Shown piece by piece: positions 53,412 to 62,488 of a stretch of 64,000 nt of DNA. Below the pieces are notes generated by a model, which saw only the letters and a list, made by a program, of their open reading frames with translations, did not search any database and was not told the DNA's origin. Made by a program: the position numbers and the translations under genes. Source of the stretch: Oceanobacillus oncorhynchi (lineage in GTDB: Bacteria > Bacillota > Bacilli > Bacillales > Amphibacillaceae); the NCBI RefSeq assembly GCF_000821065.1, contig NZ_CDGG01000001.1, positions 1,922,001 to 1,986,000 of the forward strand. The letters are read 5' to 3'. Numbering within the stretch: position 1 is the stretch's first letter; each line of letters begins with the position of its first letter.

Positions 53412-55358
53412 GAGCGACCGAGCATAGGTCGTGATATATAGCGGGTGGGATTCCCGTCGAGAAAGAACTAGCCATTCACTCGTAGCGAGTCTTGGAGGGC
53501 TTGTGGCAACATAAGCTTTTAAGCGTAGACAGTGAGGTAATGGGCGGAAAGCCAAGAGCGGTTGAAGGGATAGAGCTCCGAAATTTCGTGAATAAACAGG
53601 AAGGTCGATAAGCTCAGGAGCTTAGAAGACAACACTGGGGTTTTCAATAAACGGCAAGAAAATCTCAGCTTCCTCGGAGTCAATGACCTTGGCACGTTAC
53701 ACATGGATATATTACGGCAACTCGGGAGAACCTTTATGGTCTTTCCTGTACAAACAGGAAGGTAATGGTGAACAAGCGATAATAAAGTGAGGTAGCCAGA
53801 TGCCTAAAGGTAGTCGGATGGTGACATAGTACCAATGAAGTCGGGTAACGCTGATGGAGGAAAGGTCACCACCTGTCAATGCCCTTCAAAGGGACACATG
53901 GACCACACACGGAGGTGGAGAATCAATGGAAACTGAACTGCGAAGGATAGCAGAATTAGCGAAAGAAAATAAGGATATGGTCTTTACTTCTTTAGCACAT
54001 CTTCTCAATGAAGAAAACCCAAAACAATGCCATAAGGAACTTCCAAATAAAAAGGCTACAGGTATCAATGAGGTAACCAAAGAAGAATATGGAGCTAATC
54101 TGGATGAGAACATCAATAATTTAGTGTCGCGCATGAAAGGGAAGAAGTATCGACCTGTGCCGGTAAGAAGAACATATATTGACAAACCCGGTACAAAGAA
54201 GAAAAGACCCTTAGGCATCCCAGAACACGAGGATAAAATTGTCCAAAGAGGCATAGCCAAAATATTAAATGCCATCTATGAGAATGATTTTCTGGATAGT
54301 TCTTTTGGATTTCGTCCGCAAAGAAACTGTCACGATGCGTTAAAGACACTAAACGTGTATATAGAAAAGCGATATACCAGCTATGTAGTCGATGTAGACA
54401 TCAAAGGCTTCTTTGATAATGTAGACCATAAATGGATGATGACCTTTCTGGAACATCGTATTAATGACCCAAGCTTCCTTCGAATTATTGGTCGCTTTCT
54501 AAAAGGCGGTTATATGGAGGAAGGGAAATACTATCGGACAGAGAGCGGTGCTCCGCAAGGTGGCATCATTTCGCCGATTGTTGGGAATATATACCTGCAT
54601 TACGTTCTTGATTCATGGTTTGAGAAGAAGATACGCAAAGAAAGTAGAGGTCAGACATACATGGTTCGATATGCGGATGATTTTGTATGTTGCTTTCAAT
54701 ACAAAAGCGATGCAGAAGCCTTTTACCACAAGCTTAGAAAACGGCTAAACAAATTTCATTTAGAAATGGCGGAAGAGAAAACAAGTATCATTCCATTTGG
54801 CCGTTTCGCTGAAGAGGACTGTAAGCGTAAAAAGAAAGGGAAGCCTCCTACTTTTGATTTCCTGGGCTTCACCCACTACTGCAGCAGAAGTCGAAACGGA
54901 AGATTTCGAGTAAAGCGTAAAAGCAGCAGCAAGAAGGTGAAAGCAAAACTTAAAAGGCATAAGGAATGGCTTCAGAAGCATCGAACAATGGATATCCGAT
55001 TAATCATGGGACGAATCAATTTAGCGCTCCAAGGCTATTATAACTACTATTGTATCACGGACAATATATATGAAGTGAGGAACTTTTACGACAAAGTAAA
55101 ACAACTTTTATTCAAGTGGATGAATCGACGAAGCCAGAAGAAATCATTCAGTTGGGAGAAGTTTCGACTGTTCTTACAAAAGTATCCACTTATCAGTCCG
55201 GAAATTAGAGTGAATATATATAGCCTGCGAAATCATATTAGCTATATTCTGTAAATGTTGATAGGAGGATCCGTGTGCGGTAATACCGCTCGCACGGTTC
55301 TGGGAGGAGTAGAGGAATTTAGCTGGAAAATACAAAGCTAAATTCCCGCTTACTCGAC
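53412..55358 (+). mobile_element. group II intron with reverse transcriptase, 1947 bp
   Basis: 5' end GAGCGACC (group II consensus GUGYG, with A for U at position 2), structured domains I-IV to about 53925, the maturase gene, domain V near 55267-55301 (GATCCGTGTGCGG, a 4-base loop, then CGCTCGCACGGTTC) and domain VI ending CTCGAC (AC end). Removing 53412-55358 joins GGAGACTCCTG to TGGGAAAGCG, the continuous sequence expected from copy A, so the ends are well defined. It lies downstream of a terminator and breaks no gene. Confidence 0.92.
53926..55254 (+). CDS. ltrA: group II intron reverse transcriptase/maturase
   Basis: 442 residues from ATG at 53926 (GGAGGT 9 bases before); an upstream ATG at 53854 adds non-conserved residues. 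Reverse transcriptase blocks in order: KRPLGIPEHEDKIVQRG, SSFGFRPQRNCHDAL, VDVDIKGFFDNV, GAPQGGIISP and MVRYADDFVC (catalytic YADD), then the maturase X domain. The chain ends without an HNH endonuclease domain. It aids splicing and retrohoming of the surrounding intron. Confidence 0.93.
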   Translation: METELRRIAELAKENKDMVFTSLAHLLNEENPKQCHKELPNKKATGINEVTKEEYGANLDENINNLVSRMKGKKYRPVPVRRTYIDKPGTKKKRPLGIPEHEDKIVQRGIAKILNAIYENDFLDSSFGFRPQRNCHDALKTLNVYIEKRYTSYVVDVDIKGFFDNVDHKWMMTFLEHRINDPSFLRIIGRFLKGGYMEEGKYYRTESGAPQGGIISPIVGNIYLHYVLDSWFEKKIRKESRGQTYMVRYADDFVCCFQYKSDAEAFYHKLRKRLNKFHLEMAEEKTSIIPFGRFAEEDCKRKKKGKPPTFDFLGFTHYCSRSRNGRFRVKRKSSSKKVKAKLKRHKEWLQKHRTMDIRLIMGRINLALQGYYNYYCITDNIYEVRNFYDKVKQLLFKWMNRRSQKKSFSWEKFRLFLQKYPLISPEIRVNIYSLRNHISYIL

Positions 55359-55461
55359 TGGGAAAGCGCGGAGGGAAGACCCCGCAGAAAAAAAGCGAAC
55401 TTCTTTTTTTCGAGGAGGCTGAGCTCAAGCCCACGGAAAGCGTAGTGTTTTTCTGTAGCGG
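55359..55461 (+). repeat. dispersed repeat copy B, right part
   Basis: TGGGAAAGCGCGGAGGGAAG, then a CCCCGCAGAAAAAAAGCGAA block and GAGGAGGCTGAGCTCAAGCC to GTAGTGTTTTTCTGTAGCGG. The same blocks appear in the repeat at 1440-1675. Confidence 0.75.
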
Positions 55462-55516
55462 TAGCTATTAATTTTAATTTATATAGTAAAAAAGAATTGC
55501 GAAGGGACGCGATGGA

Positions 55517-56326
55517 ATGAATAATCATCTATTAATCTCTGATTTAGACGGCACCTTACTTGATGGAAAGCAGAAAATAAGTATGGAGAATAAAACATCT
55601 ATCAAGCAATTTATAAAGAACGGCGGATTGTTTACCATTGCTACCGGAAGGATTGAAGAATCTGTTTATCCTTATATGCAAGAATTAGGAATTGCACTTC
55701 CTGTTATTTTGTATAATGGGGCTGTTATTTATGATTATCAGAAAAAACAGCGTATATTTGAACAAAAGATTACTCAATTCACACCATTATTTAACCAATT
55801 ACAAACATTGAGTGAAGGTCATTCAATTGGAATAAATTATTATCAAAATAAAAGGGCCTATACACTAGATTACAATGAATTGGTTAAAGAGAATGAGAAA
55901 AAAGATAAAGTGAAGGTTAAGGAAATAGGTGCTGATTTTGATACAAGCTATGTGACAAAAGTTCTTGTTATTTCAAATGATCCTGCTAATTTAAAAAAAT
56001 GTGAACAGCTAGTGCAATCCAGTGATGTTTCTTGTGATATGGTCTATTCAGATAAAATTTATTTAGAAATTTTACCAAAGGATGCTTCCAAGGGAAACGC
56101 TGTGAAAGAACTGCTCAAATATATAGAACGAACCGACTTACATACCACTTGTGTCGGGGATCATGAAAATGATTTGACCATGTTACAAACAGCTGATATA
56201 GCTTATGTGGTTGAAAATGCCATTGATTTATTGAAGCAGCAGAACTTTCGGGAAACCGTTCATCATGAGCATCACGCTATTCAAAGCATTATTGAAGATA
56301 TAAGTCATTCTGTTGCTTTAAAGTGA
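55517..56326 (+). CDS. Cof-type HAD hydrolase (sugar phosphatase), second copy
   Basis: 269 residues. Motif I ISDLDGTLL, motif II ATGRIEE, motif III region KGNAVKEL, motif IV VGDHENDLTML (GDHEND instead of the usual GDGxND). C2-type cap between. AAGGGA upstream. Only distantly related to the HAD protein at 42332-43114. It pairs with the inositol-phosphatase gene 50 bases downstream. Confidence 0.86.
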   Translation: MNNHLLISDLDGTLLDGKQKISMENKTSIKQFIKNGGLFTIATGRIEESVYPYMQELGIALPVILYNGAVIYDYQKKQRIFEQKITQFTPLFNQLQTLSEGHSIGINYYQNKRAYTLDYNELVKENEKKDKVKVKEIGADFDTSYVTKVLVISNDPANLKKCEQLVQSSDVSCDMVYSDKIYLEILPKDASKGNAVKELLKYIERTDLHTTCVGDHENDLTMLQTADIAYVVENAIDLLKQQNFRETVHHEHHAIQSIIEDISHSVALK

Positions 56327-56375
56327 TAAAAGTAGATTATTGATACAATTCAAATTCTGAAGAGAAGGTGATGCC

Positions 56376-57179
56376 ATGTTTGAAGAGGTATGTGAAATCG
56401 TCATAGTAGCAGGGAGAAGACTGGTAGATAAGGTGAATTCTAGATTCACTGTTGAAACAAAGGGCAGCGATATGGATTTAGTTACAGAAATGGATAAGAA
56501 AACAGAAAAATATATAACCGAGGAAATAAAGAGGGATTTCCCAGAGCATGCTGTTTTTGGAGAAGAAACAGTGGAAGAGATAGGTCATGATAAAATGCTA
56601 GAAATGTTAGAAACGCACCCTAATCTATGGGTAATTGATCCAATTGATGGAACGACGAATTATGTACATGGATTGCCGGGATATACGATTTCAGTAGCTT
56701 TATATTGTAAAGGGGAAGCTGCTTTTGGCATCATTTATGATCCTGTTGCAAATGAATTATTTATTGCTGAACGTGGAAAAGGAGCAACATTAAATGGAGA
56801 AGCAATTCATGTAAGCGAGCAGGGTTCTTTAGCGGAGAGCCTTGTGTCAACTGGAGTTCCAGCTAAATATGAAAGTGACCGTAATCATGTTTTAGAGGGA
56901 TATGTGAAAATTGCTCCGTTGACTCGAAATGTCCGTACTTTCGGTTCAGCTGCCTTGCATTGTGCTTATGTTGCTTCTGGACGTTTGGATGCATTTTGGG
57001 AATGGGGTGTGAATATTTGGGATATTGCTGCAGGCAGATTGATTGTTGAGGAAGCAGGGGGGAGTGTTTACCAATTGGATGGAAGGGATGTTCGCTTTGA
57101 ATTTCCGAATTTCACTTGTACGAATGGAAAGATTGATGAGGAGTGGAAGGAGGCGTTTGCTTCTATCCATGGTTTTTGA
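56376..57179 (+). CDS. suhB: inositol monophosphatase-family phosphatase
   Basis: 267 residues. Metal-binding signatures are complete: GEETVEEI (Glu), WVIDPIDGTTNYVHGLP (Asp-Pro-Ile-Asp-Gly-Thr) and VNIWDIAAGRLIVEEAGG (Asp). Li-sensitive, Mg-dependent removal of phosphate from myo-inositol-1-phosphate or other sugar phosphates. Probably in one unit with the HAD gene at 55517, ending at a terminator. iolI and iolS lie 2 kb downstream, which gives the family name functional sense here. Confidence 0.88.
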   Translation: MFEEVCEIVIVAGRRLVDKVNSRFTVETKGSDMDLVTEMDKKTEKYITEEIKRDFPEHAVFGEETVEEIGHDKMLEMLETHPNLWVIDPIDGTTNYVHGLPGYTISVALYCKGEAAFGIIYDPVANELFIAERGKGATLNGEAIHVSEQGSLAESLVSTGVPAKYESDRNHVLEGYVKIAPLTRNVRTFGSAALHCAYVASGRLDAFWEWGVNIWDIAAGRLIVEEAGGSVYQLDGRDVRFEFPNFTCTNGKIDEEWKEAFASIHGF

Positions 57180-57238
57180 TGATAAATTTTCAGGTATACT
57201 ATTCAAAAGGAAAGAATATGATAGTAATTGGACATAAG

Positions 57239-57279
57239 AACATTCCTAGGAAGGAAATTTCCTAAGGAATGTCTTTTTT
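57239..57279 (+). terminator. terminator of the HAD-IMPase unit
   Basis: ACATTCCTAGGAA / TTCCTAAGGAATGT (one bulge) followed by seven T. Confidence 0.85.
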
Positions 57280-57554
57280 TATTTCTGGCGGGTACTTAGA
57301 GAGAGTACATAAAAAGAGATATGCCGGTTAATGAAAATTATGATAATCTCCTATATGATGTGAGCAATGTGGAAATCCTTCCTTTTATTCTATGCACAGT
57401 TTATTTCTATATCATTCAAAATAGAATATGATAACCTTTCCCTCTAAAATAAAACTAAATTATTGTTAATTATCCTATATTTTTTAATTATTGTATTTCC
57501 CTTTACAATAAAACCCATTTTATGGATTCTTATAATATTGGTTAAAATAGCGAT

Positions 57555-57590
57555 AATAGAGACAAGGAAATCCTTCCTTGCCTCTATTTA
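57555..57590 (+). terminator. orphan terminator
   Basis: AATAGAGACAAGGAA pairs with TTCCTTGCCTCTATT (one mismatch), 4-base loop. No coding gene lies in the 270 bases before it. Confidence 0.6.
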
Positions 57591-57627
57591 ATGCTGATTT
57601 TATTTACCTTAACTCTAAAGGATGTCA

Positions 57628-57657
57628 GATAACTGACCGTTGCAACGGTCAATTATC
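57628..57657. promoter_or_regulatory. 30-bp palindrome, probable operator
   Basis: Core TGACCGTTGCAACGGTCA (57634-57651) is a perfect 18-bp palindrome, flanked by one unpaired base and then GATAA/TTATC. Followed by AAAGCGTTTTCTGCA, a weak cre-like match. Confidence 0.6.
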
Positions 57658-57723
57658 AGTAAAGCGTTTTCTGCAAATTAAGTTAATATAAATATGACAA
57701 GGAGGGGTGCTGTGAAAAGTTAG

Positions 57724-57759
57724 GAGACTTTGAATGTAATGACATTTAAGGTCTCTTTT
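57724..57759 (+). terminator. terminator directly after a three-codon frame
   Basis: GAGACTTT..AATGT / ACATT..AAGGTCTC stem followed by TTTT. Confidence 0.65.
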
Positions 57760-58107
57760 CAAATCTCGTAGATAATAAGGAAATAAAAATACAAAATATC
57801 AACTGCCAACTAAATTTGGTTACACATTACAATGAACAATAGAAGAAAGGTAAAGAAAATAGTCCCCTATCTATAATATAAAGGAGAACAGCTGGATTTA
57901 TCTGTATTTTTTGTTCGTTTCAAATAGATTCATCAATACTGAAAAATTTAATTAAAGGTTAAAAAGAACTTAAGTCTACTATTGGTTAAGAAAACAAGAA
58001 AGTATATAACGGAAAGCCAAACTAGACACCCCGCTCCCCAAACATTAAGATTAAAGTATATAACCACTTCTCCATCAACTCTTTAATTCCAGAAAGGATG
58101 AACCACA

Positions 58108-58989
58108 GTGAAACAAATCATAGAAAACGATTGGTTAAAAGTTGAAATAGAAAGTAATGGCGCTGAAATACGGGCTGTCGAGCATAAAAAGAATAACTTA
58201 AGCTATATGTGGACGGGAGACAGTGCCTATTGGGGACGTGTTTCACCGGTATTATTCCCGGTTGTTGGGCGTTTAAAAGGAGACCAATATCAATTAGACG
58301 GAAAAACATATGACATGTCTCAGCATGGATTTTTAAGAGATGTTGAATTTGAACAAAGCTCACATTCGGCAGAGCATGTTGCATTTGAGGCAGCTTCGGA
58401 TGGACGTTTTAAAGAAGTTTATCCATATGAATTTAAAGCAACAATCACTTATTCCCTCAACCAGGATTCGCTTACCGTTGATTGGAAAATAGAAAACAAA
58501 AATAGCGGGGAAATGTATTTTTCAATTGGCGCTCATCCAGCTTTTCGAATCCCGCTGTTAGAAAATGAAGGATTAGAGGATTACCAATTGAAATTTACTC
58601 CTGCTCCAAATAAAGAGGTAATGGAATATGGCTTGGAAAATGCATTGGTTCATGAGAAAGAAGTCCGTAATCAGCTTCCAGACATAACACTGCAGCCAGA
58701 GCTGTTTGCAAAGGATGCTATGATATACAGTCATATCGATCGTATCGAGCTTGTCTCAGCAAAATCTGATCGTGGCGTAGATGTTGAATTTACAGACTTT
58801 CCGTTTGTAGGAATCTGGTCTAAATATAATGAAGAAAAAAATAGTATTGCGCCATTTGTTTGTATCGAGCCTTGGTGTGGTATTGCGGATATGCATGATA
58901 CGACGGGAGACTTTAAAGAGAAGTTTGGAGTTAACCGGTTAGAAGCTGGTGAGGTATTTCAGAAGGCGTATACGATGACGTTTAAATGA
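58108..58989 (+). CDS. aldose 1-epimerase family protein (LacX-like)
   Basis: 293 residues from a GTG start with AAAGGA 9 bases before. Aldose-epimerase fold: FPVVGRLKGDQY, the conserved SQHGFLRDVEFE (His), SIGAHPAFRIPL (second active-site His) and ICIEPWCG-like VCIEPWCGIAD (catalytic Glu). LacX-type members act on free or phosphorylated hexoses; the substrate is not known. Stands alone with its own terminator. Confidence 0.87.
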   Translation: MKQIIENDWLKVEIESNGAEIRAVEHKKNNLSYMWTGDSAYWGRVSPVLFPVVGRLKGDQYQLDGKTYDMSQHGFLRDVEFEQSSHSAEHVAFEAASDGRFKEVYPYEFKATITYSLNQDSLTVDWKIENKNSGEMYFSIGAHPAFRIPLLENEGLEDYQLKFTPAPNKEVMEYGLENALVHEKEVRNQLPDITLQPELFAKDAMIYSHIDRIELVSAKSDRGVDVEFTDFPFVGIWSKYNEEKNSIAPFVCIEPWCGIADMHDTTGDFKEKFGVNRLEAGEVFQKAYTMTFK

Positions 58990-59038
58990 TTACTTAACCT
59001 ATATCTGTTTTATGTAAAAATATCCACGTAATGAAAAA

Positions 59039-59079
59039 CGTGTGAACTTGTGCAAATCAAGTTCATGCGCTTTTTTTAT
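59039..59079 (+). terminator. terminator of the epimerase gene
   Basis: GTGTGAACTTG pairs with CAAGTTCATGC using G-U pairs, followed by seven T. Confidence 0.8.
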
Positions 59080-59306
59080 CTCATTCTTAAATTTTTCAAG
59101 TTTGTATGAAGGTTTCCTTCTATAAAGCGATTAAAATACCAGTGACTAAATGGAATATTGTCTCCATAATACAAAAGATAGGCATCAAATTATAAATATT
59201 TATCCTCTTCCTTGATTTAGACTGAAAAATATAACAATAAATTCACAATAAGATAATAGTAACTTATTGTAATTATTCACAGTATGCATTGTATTTTCAA
59301 AAATAA

Positions 59307-59320
59307 TGCAAGCGCTTTAA
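59307..59320 (+). promoter_or_regulatory. cre-like site upstream of iolI
   Basis: TGCAAGCGCTTTAA, 12 of 14 to TGWAANCGNTNWCA, 70 bases before the iolI start. Confidence 0.55.
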
Positions 59321-59389
59321 TGAAAAGGATATATCAAATACAAAGCAAACATGTGGAATTACGCCTATTATCTACAAGGAGGACAAAAA

Positions 59390-60223
59390 ATGAAACTTTG
59401 CTATAACCAAGCAACCACATTAGAAAATTCAAATCTTGCCAAGGATCTCGAATACTGTGAAAAGCATGGCTACGACTATATCGAAATACGCACGATGGAT
59501 AAATTGCCGGAATACTTGCAGGAGCATTCGATGGAAGAATTACAAGATTATTTCCAAAACCATCATATTAAACCAATTGCTTTAAATGCGCTGGTATATT
59601 TTAATAACCGCGAGGACGAGGAACAAGTCATCGAAGAATTTAAAACGATGGTGGATAATGCAAGTAAATTAGGAGCTGCTTATGTGGTCGTGGTGCCATT
59701 AGTAACTGATCAGGCGCTTCTTAAGGAAGATATTAATGCGAGTGCAGTCAACATGTTGCACCAATTCGCGGATATAGCAGAAGCACAAGGTGTGAAGGTG
59801 GCATTGGAATTTGTTGGGCATCCGGAATGTACAATTAATACCTTTGAACAGGCTTATGATATTATTGATACGGTAGATAGAAAAAGTGTTGGGTTAGTTT
59901 TTGACTGTTTTCACTTTCATGCAATGAATTCAGATTTTGAATTTTTGAAGAAGGCGAATGGAGAGAAAATCTTTATTTTACATATCGATGATACAGAGGA
60001 TTACCCTGTCGGAGTACTTCGAGACGAACATCGTGTCTGGCCGGGGGAAGGTGTCATTGATCTGGAGAAGTTGTTGCAGACAGTAAAAGAGATTGGTTAT
60101 AAAGAAGATATTGTCTCTGTTGAATTGTTCCGTCCGGAGTATTATCAAATGCCTGCGGAGGAAGTGATTCAAAAAGCAAAAGAAACGACACTGGAATCTA
60201 TCGCAACTAGTATTCATTCATAG
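59390..60223 (+). CDS. iolI: 2-keto-myo-inositol (inosose) isomerase
   Basis: 277 residues from ATG at 59390 (AAGGAGGA upstream); an earlier in-frame ATG at 59351 lacks a ribosome site. TIM-barrel xylose-isomerase-like fold. Long stretches recall Bacillus subtilis IolI, such as KLCYNQATTLENSNL, EKHGYDYIEIRTMDKLPEYL and HIDDTEDYPVG; metal ligands lie in ALEFVGHPECT, DCFHFH and SVELFRPEYY. Converts 2-keto-myo-inositol to 1-keto-D-chiro-inositol in inositol interconversion. Pairs with iolS 18 bases downstream; the main iol catabolic operon is not in this window. Confidence 0.92.
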   Translation: MKLCYNQATTLENSNLAKDLEYCEKHGYDYIEIRTMDKLPEYLQEHSMEELQDYFQNHHIKPIALNALVYFNNREDEEQVIEEFKTMVDNASKLGAAYVVVVPLVTDQALLKEDINASAVNMLHQFADIAEAQGVKVALEFVGHPECTINTFEQAYDIIDTVDRKSVGLVFDCFHFHAMNSDFEFLKKANGEKIFILHIDDTEDYPVGVLRDEHRVWPGEGVIDLEKLLQTVKEIGYKEDIVSVELFRPEYYQMPAEEVIQKAKETTLESIATSIHS

Positions 60224-60241
60224 ATTAGAGGAGGAGGACAC

Positions 60242-61183
60242 ATGGTACAAAAAGTGCAGATTGCAAAAACAGATTTAGTTGTTAACCCGATAGGATTAGG
60301 AACCAATGCAGTTGGAGGTCATAACCTATACCCGAATCTCAAGGATGAACAAGGAATGGATATGGTTCGGGATGCCATCAATCACGGCGTAGATTTTTTA
60401 GATACTGCTTTTATTTATGGACCGGGTTATTCGGAAGAGTTAGTAGGAAAAGTCGTGAAAGACATGGGCAAACGTCAGGAAGTAGTCATCGCCACAAAGG
60501 CTGCTCATAAGTTTGTAGATGGCGAGGTGCAGTTTGATAATTCTCCGGCATTTTTAAAGCAAGCTGTAGATGATGCGTTAAAGCGTATACAAACAGATTA
60601 TATTGATTTATTTTATATTCATAATCCCGATGAAAATACGCCTAAAGATGAGGCGGTTGGTGCATTGAAAGAATTGAAGGATGCAGGAAAAATTCGTTCT
60701 ATCGGTGTTTCCAATTTTTCATTGGATCAGTTAAAAGAGGCAAACAAAGACGGATATGTGGATGTCGTCCAAGATTTATATAATTTGATCCAAAGAGATG
60801 CGGAGCAAACATTCTTTGATTATACGAAAGAAAATGACATCTCCTTTATTCCATTCTTTCCGCTTGCTTCTGGGTTGCTCGCTGGCAAATACGATGAAAA
60901 TACGACGTTCCCAGAAGGGGATTTACGCAATGGTTTTGACCATTTTCAGGGAGAGTCCTTCCGGAAGAATCTTGCCAGGGTGGAGAAGCTGCGAGAGATT
61001 GCTGCAGCTAAACAGGTGGAAATTCCTCATTTAGTATTAGCTTGGTATTTGGCTAATGATGCCATTGATGTTGTTATTCCTGGAGCAAAGAACGGCTCGC
61101 AAGTGCAAAATAACCTGCAAACATTAGATGTTGCTATTTCAGATGAAGAGTATAAAGCAATCAGCGATATTTTTGCTTTGTAA
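60242..61183 (+). CDS. iolS: aldo/keto reductase IolS
   Basis: 313 residues. Aldo-keto reductase family 11 pattern: [35 protein letters not shown] (catalytic Asp and Tyr), TKAAHK (Lys) and [10 protein letters not shown] (His), then [17 protein letters not shown] and the NADPH site [13 protein letters not shown]. Reads like B. subtilis IolS over its length. Cytoplasmic oxidoreductase; in B. subtilis its physiological substrate is unsettled. Co-transcribed with iolI. Confidence 0.92.
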   Translation: MVQKVQIAKTDLVVNPIGLGTNAVGGHNLYPNLKDEQGMDMVRDAINHGVDFLDTAFIYGPGYSEELVGKVVKDMGKRQEVVIATKAAHKFVDGEVQFDNSPAFLKQAVDDALKRIQTDYIDLFYIHNPDENTPKDEAVGALKELKDAGKIRSIGVSNFSLDQLKEANKDGYVDVVQDLYNLIQRDAEQTFFDYTKENDISFIPFFPLASGLLAGKYDENTTFPEGDLRNGFDHFQGESFRKNLARVEKLREIAAAKQVEIPHLVLAWYLANDAIDVVIPGAKNGSQVQNNLQTLDVAISDEEYKAISDIFAL

Positions 61184-61202
61184 GCTGCTGCATGAAATGA
61201 AT

Positions 61203-61235
61203 GGCTGTTACTTATTATTTAGGTGACAGCCTCTG
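61203..61235 (+). terminator. terminator after iolS
   Basis: GGCTGTTAC / GTGACAGCC stem with T-rich sequence after it. Confidence 0.65.
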
Positions 61236-61398
61236 TTTATTCTTACACAAAGGGATAAAAAGCTTGTTATCAATATAAATTGGAATACTTCTATATATGC
61301 TTGACACCGATTGATTCCGGGTGCTGTTAAAAAGCTTCTTGTCTTTTTAGAAAATGCGTTAGAGCTTTTTAACTTCATGGGAAAGGTTGTATAAAAGG

Positions 61399-62313
61399 AT
61401 GAAAAATCTATTTGAAGGAAAAAAAGATTTAAATAAATATGTTACTTCTATTTCGATATATGGAGCTGAGTTTCGAGTTTATTATTGGGGAGGATGGCAG
61501 CGTCATTTTGGCACAAAAGCGCATGTACACAGTTTTTTTGAGGTGTCTTATGTACTTGGCGGAACTGGAGAATACCAGGAAAGGGATGTTAGTTACCTGC
61601 TGGCTCCGCACTCTCTTATTTTGACGCGGCCTAATCAGGAACATAAAATATCCAGTGTACAAGGAATGTATTATTTATATTTTGCATTTGAATTAAAAGA
61701 AAGTGAATCAGCTAAGGAATGGAGACATTATATACAAGATTTGCAGCAAGAGGTGCAGCCTGTCATCCATTCGCAAGAGGAAGCGATACATGCTTATTTA
61801 TGGAAAGCACTCTATCAATCTGCGATAGATGTAGAACATCGATGGAAAGAAGATATGCTTAAACAGCTTGCTTCTAATTTACTGCCTGCTATATTAGACT
61901 CCTTTTACCCGTTACCTGAACAGGAATCCAGTTTAAAAGATAATGACGATGATTTTGATGAAAGAAAAATTTTAGTTTATCGAGTTAATCTTTATATAAA
62001 GGACAATCTGCAAAAAAATCTTAAAATATCAGAGGTCGCAGATGACTTCTATGTTTCGAAGCGCCATTTGTCCCGGTTGATCAGAGAGGAGACGGGCAAG
62101 ACATTTACAGAGATTTTACAGGAAGAGCGTCTGAGTTTAGCTACGGAATATTTACGAGGAACCAAGATGTCGATTAAAGATATCGCTACGGCTTGTGGAT
62201 TTTCCAGCCTGCATTATTTTACAAAAGTATTTACGCAGATTATACGAACTCCTCCAGCGAAATATAGAAAGATATATCAAGGGACGGTGGAATCTGAATT
62301 TAAGGAAAGCTAA
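61399..62313 (+). CDS. AraC-family transcriptional regulator with cupin sensor
   Basis: 304 residues from ATG at 61399; a TTG four codons earlier is an alternative and neither has an ideal ribosome site (GGGAAAGG). N-terminal cupin domain (AHVHSFFEVSYVLGGTGEYQ, then LAPHSLILTRPNQEHKI) and two C-terminal helix-turn-helix motifs (ISEVADDFYVSKRHLSRLI; IKDIATACGFSSLHYFTKVF). Probable sugar- or polyol-responsive regulator; the iolI-iolS pair just upstream is the nearest candidate target. Confidence 0.87.
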   Translation: MKNLFEGKKDLNKYVTSISIYGAEFRVYYWGGWQRHFGTKAHVHSFFEVSYVLGGTGEYQERDVSYLLAPHSLILTRPNQEHKISSVQGMYYLYFAFELKESESAKEWRHYIQDLQQEVQPVIHSQEEAIHAYLWKALYQSAIDVEHRWKEDMLKQLASNLLPAILDSFYPLPEQESSLKDNDDDFDERKILVYRVNLYIKDNLQKNLKISEVADDFYVSKRHLSRLIREETGKTFTEILQEERLSLATEYLRGTKMSIKDIATACGFSSLHYFTKVFTQIIRTPPAKYRKIYQGTVESEFKES

Positions 62314-62359
62314 ATAAGGTAAATACAAAATCTTCCCTAAAACAATATATACATGTATT

Positions 62360-62401
62360 AAAAAACTCTTTCCTAATATAAAAGCTGGGAAAGAGTTTTT
62401 T
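62360..62401 (+). terminator. terminator of the AraC gene
   Basis: AAAAAACTCTTTCC / GGAAAGAGTTTTTT, nearly perfect stem. The IS66 left end follows immediately. Confidence 0.88.
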
Positions 62402-62488
62402 AGTAAGCGGGAAATAATAGACCGCATTCTATTATAACGGAACTACCTCTATACTTGGATTTAACAAGTAATAGGAGGTAGTGTTTTC

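Larger units (their letters stand above)
57180..58107. other. 928-base stretch without a convincing gene
   Basis: From left: terminator (57239-57279), AT-rich sequence, a terminator with no gene before it (57555-57590), a 30-bp palindrome (57628-57657), a promoter-like segment with cre-like bases, AAGGAGGGG with GTG at 57712 that meets a stop after three codons, another terminator (57724-57759), then AT-rich sequence up to the epimerase gene. It looks like the scar of lost genes or a set of regulatory leaders. Confidence 0.55.
58990..59389. other. intergenic region before iolI
   Basis: Terminator at 59039-59079, a long AT-rich run, and a cre-like site at 59307-59320. No gene seen. Confidence 0.5.

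Noticed and set aside
53886..54275. 129-codon open frame antisense to the intron reverse transcriptase
   Set aside because: Opposite strand to a well-supported gene with intact catalytic motifs; no features of its own.
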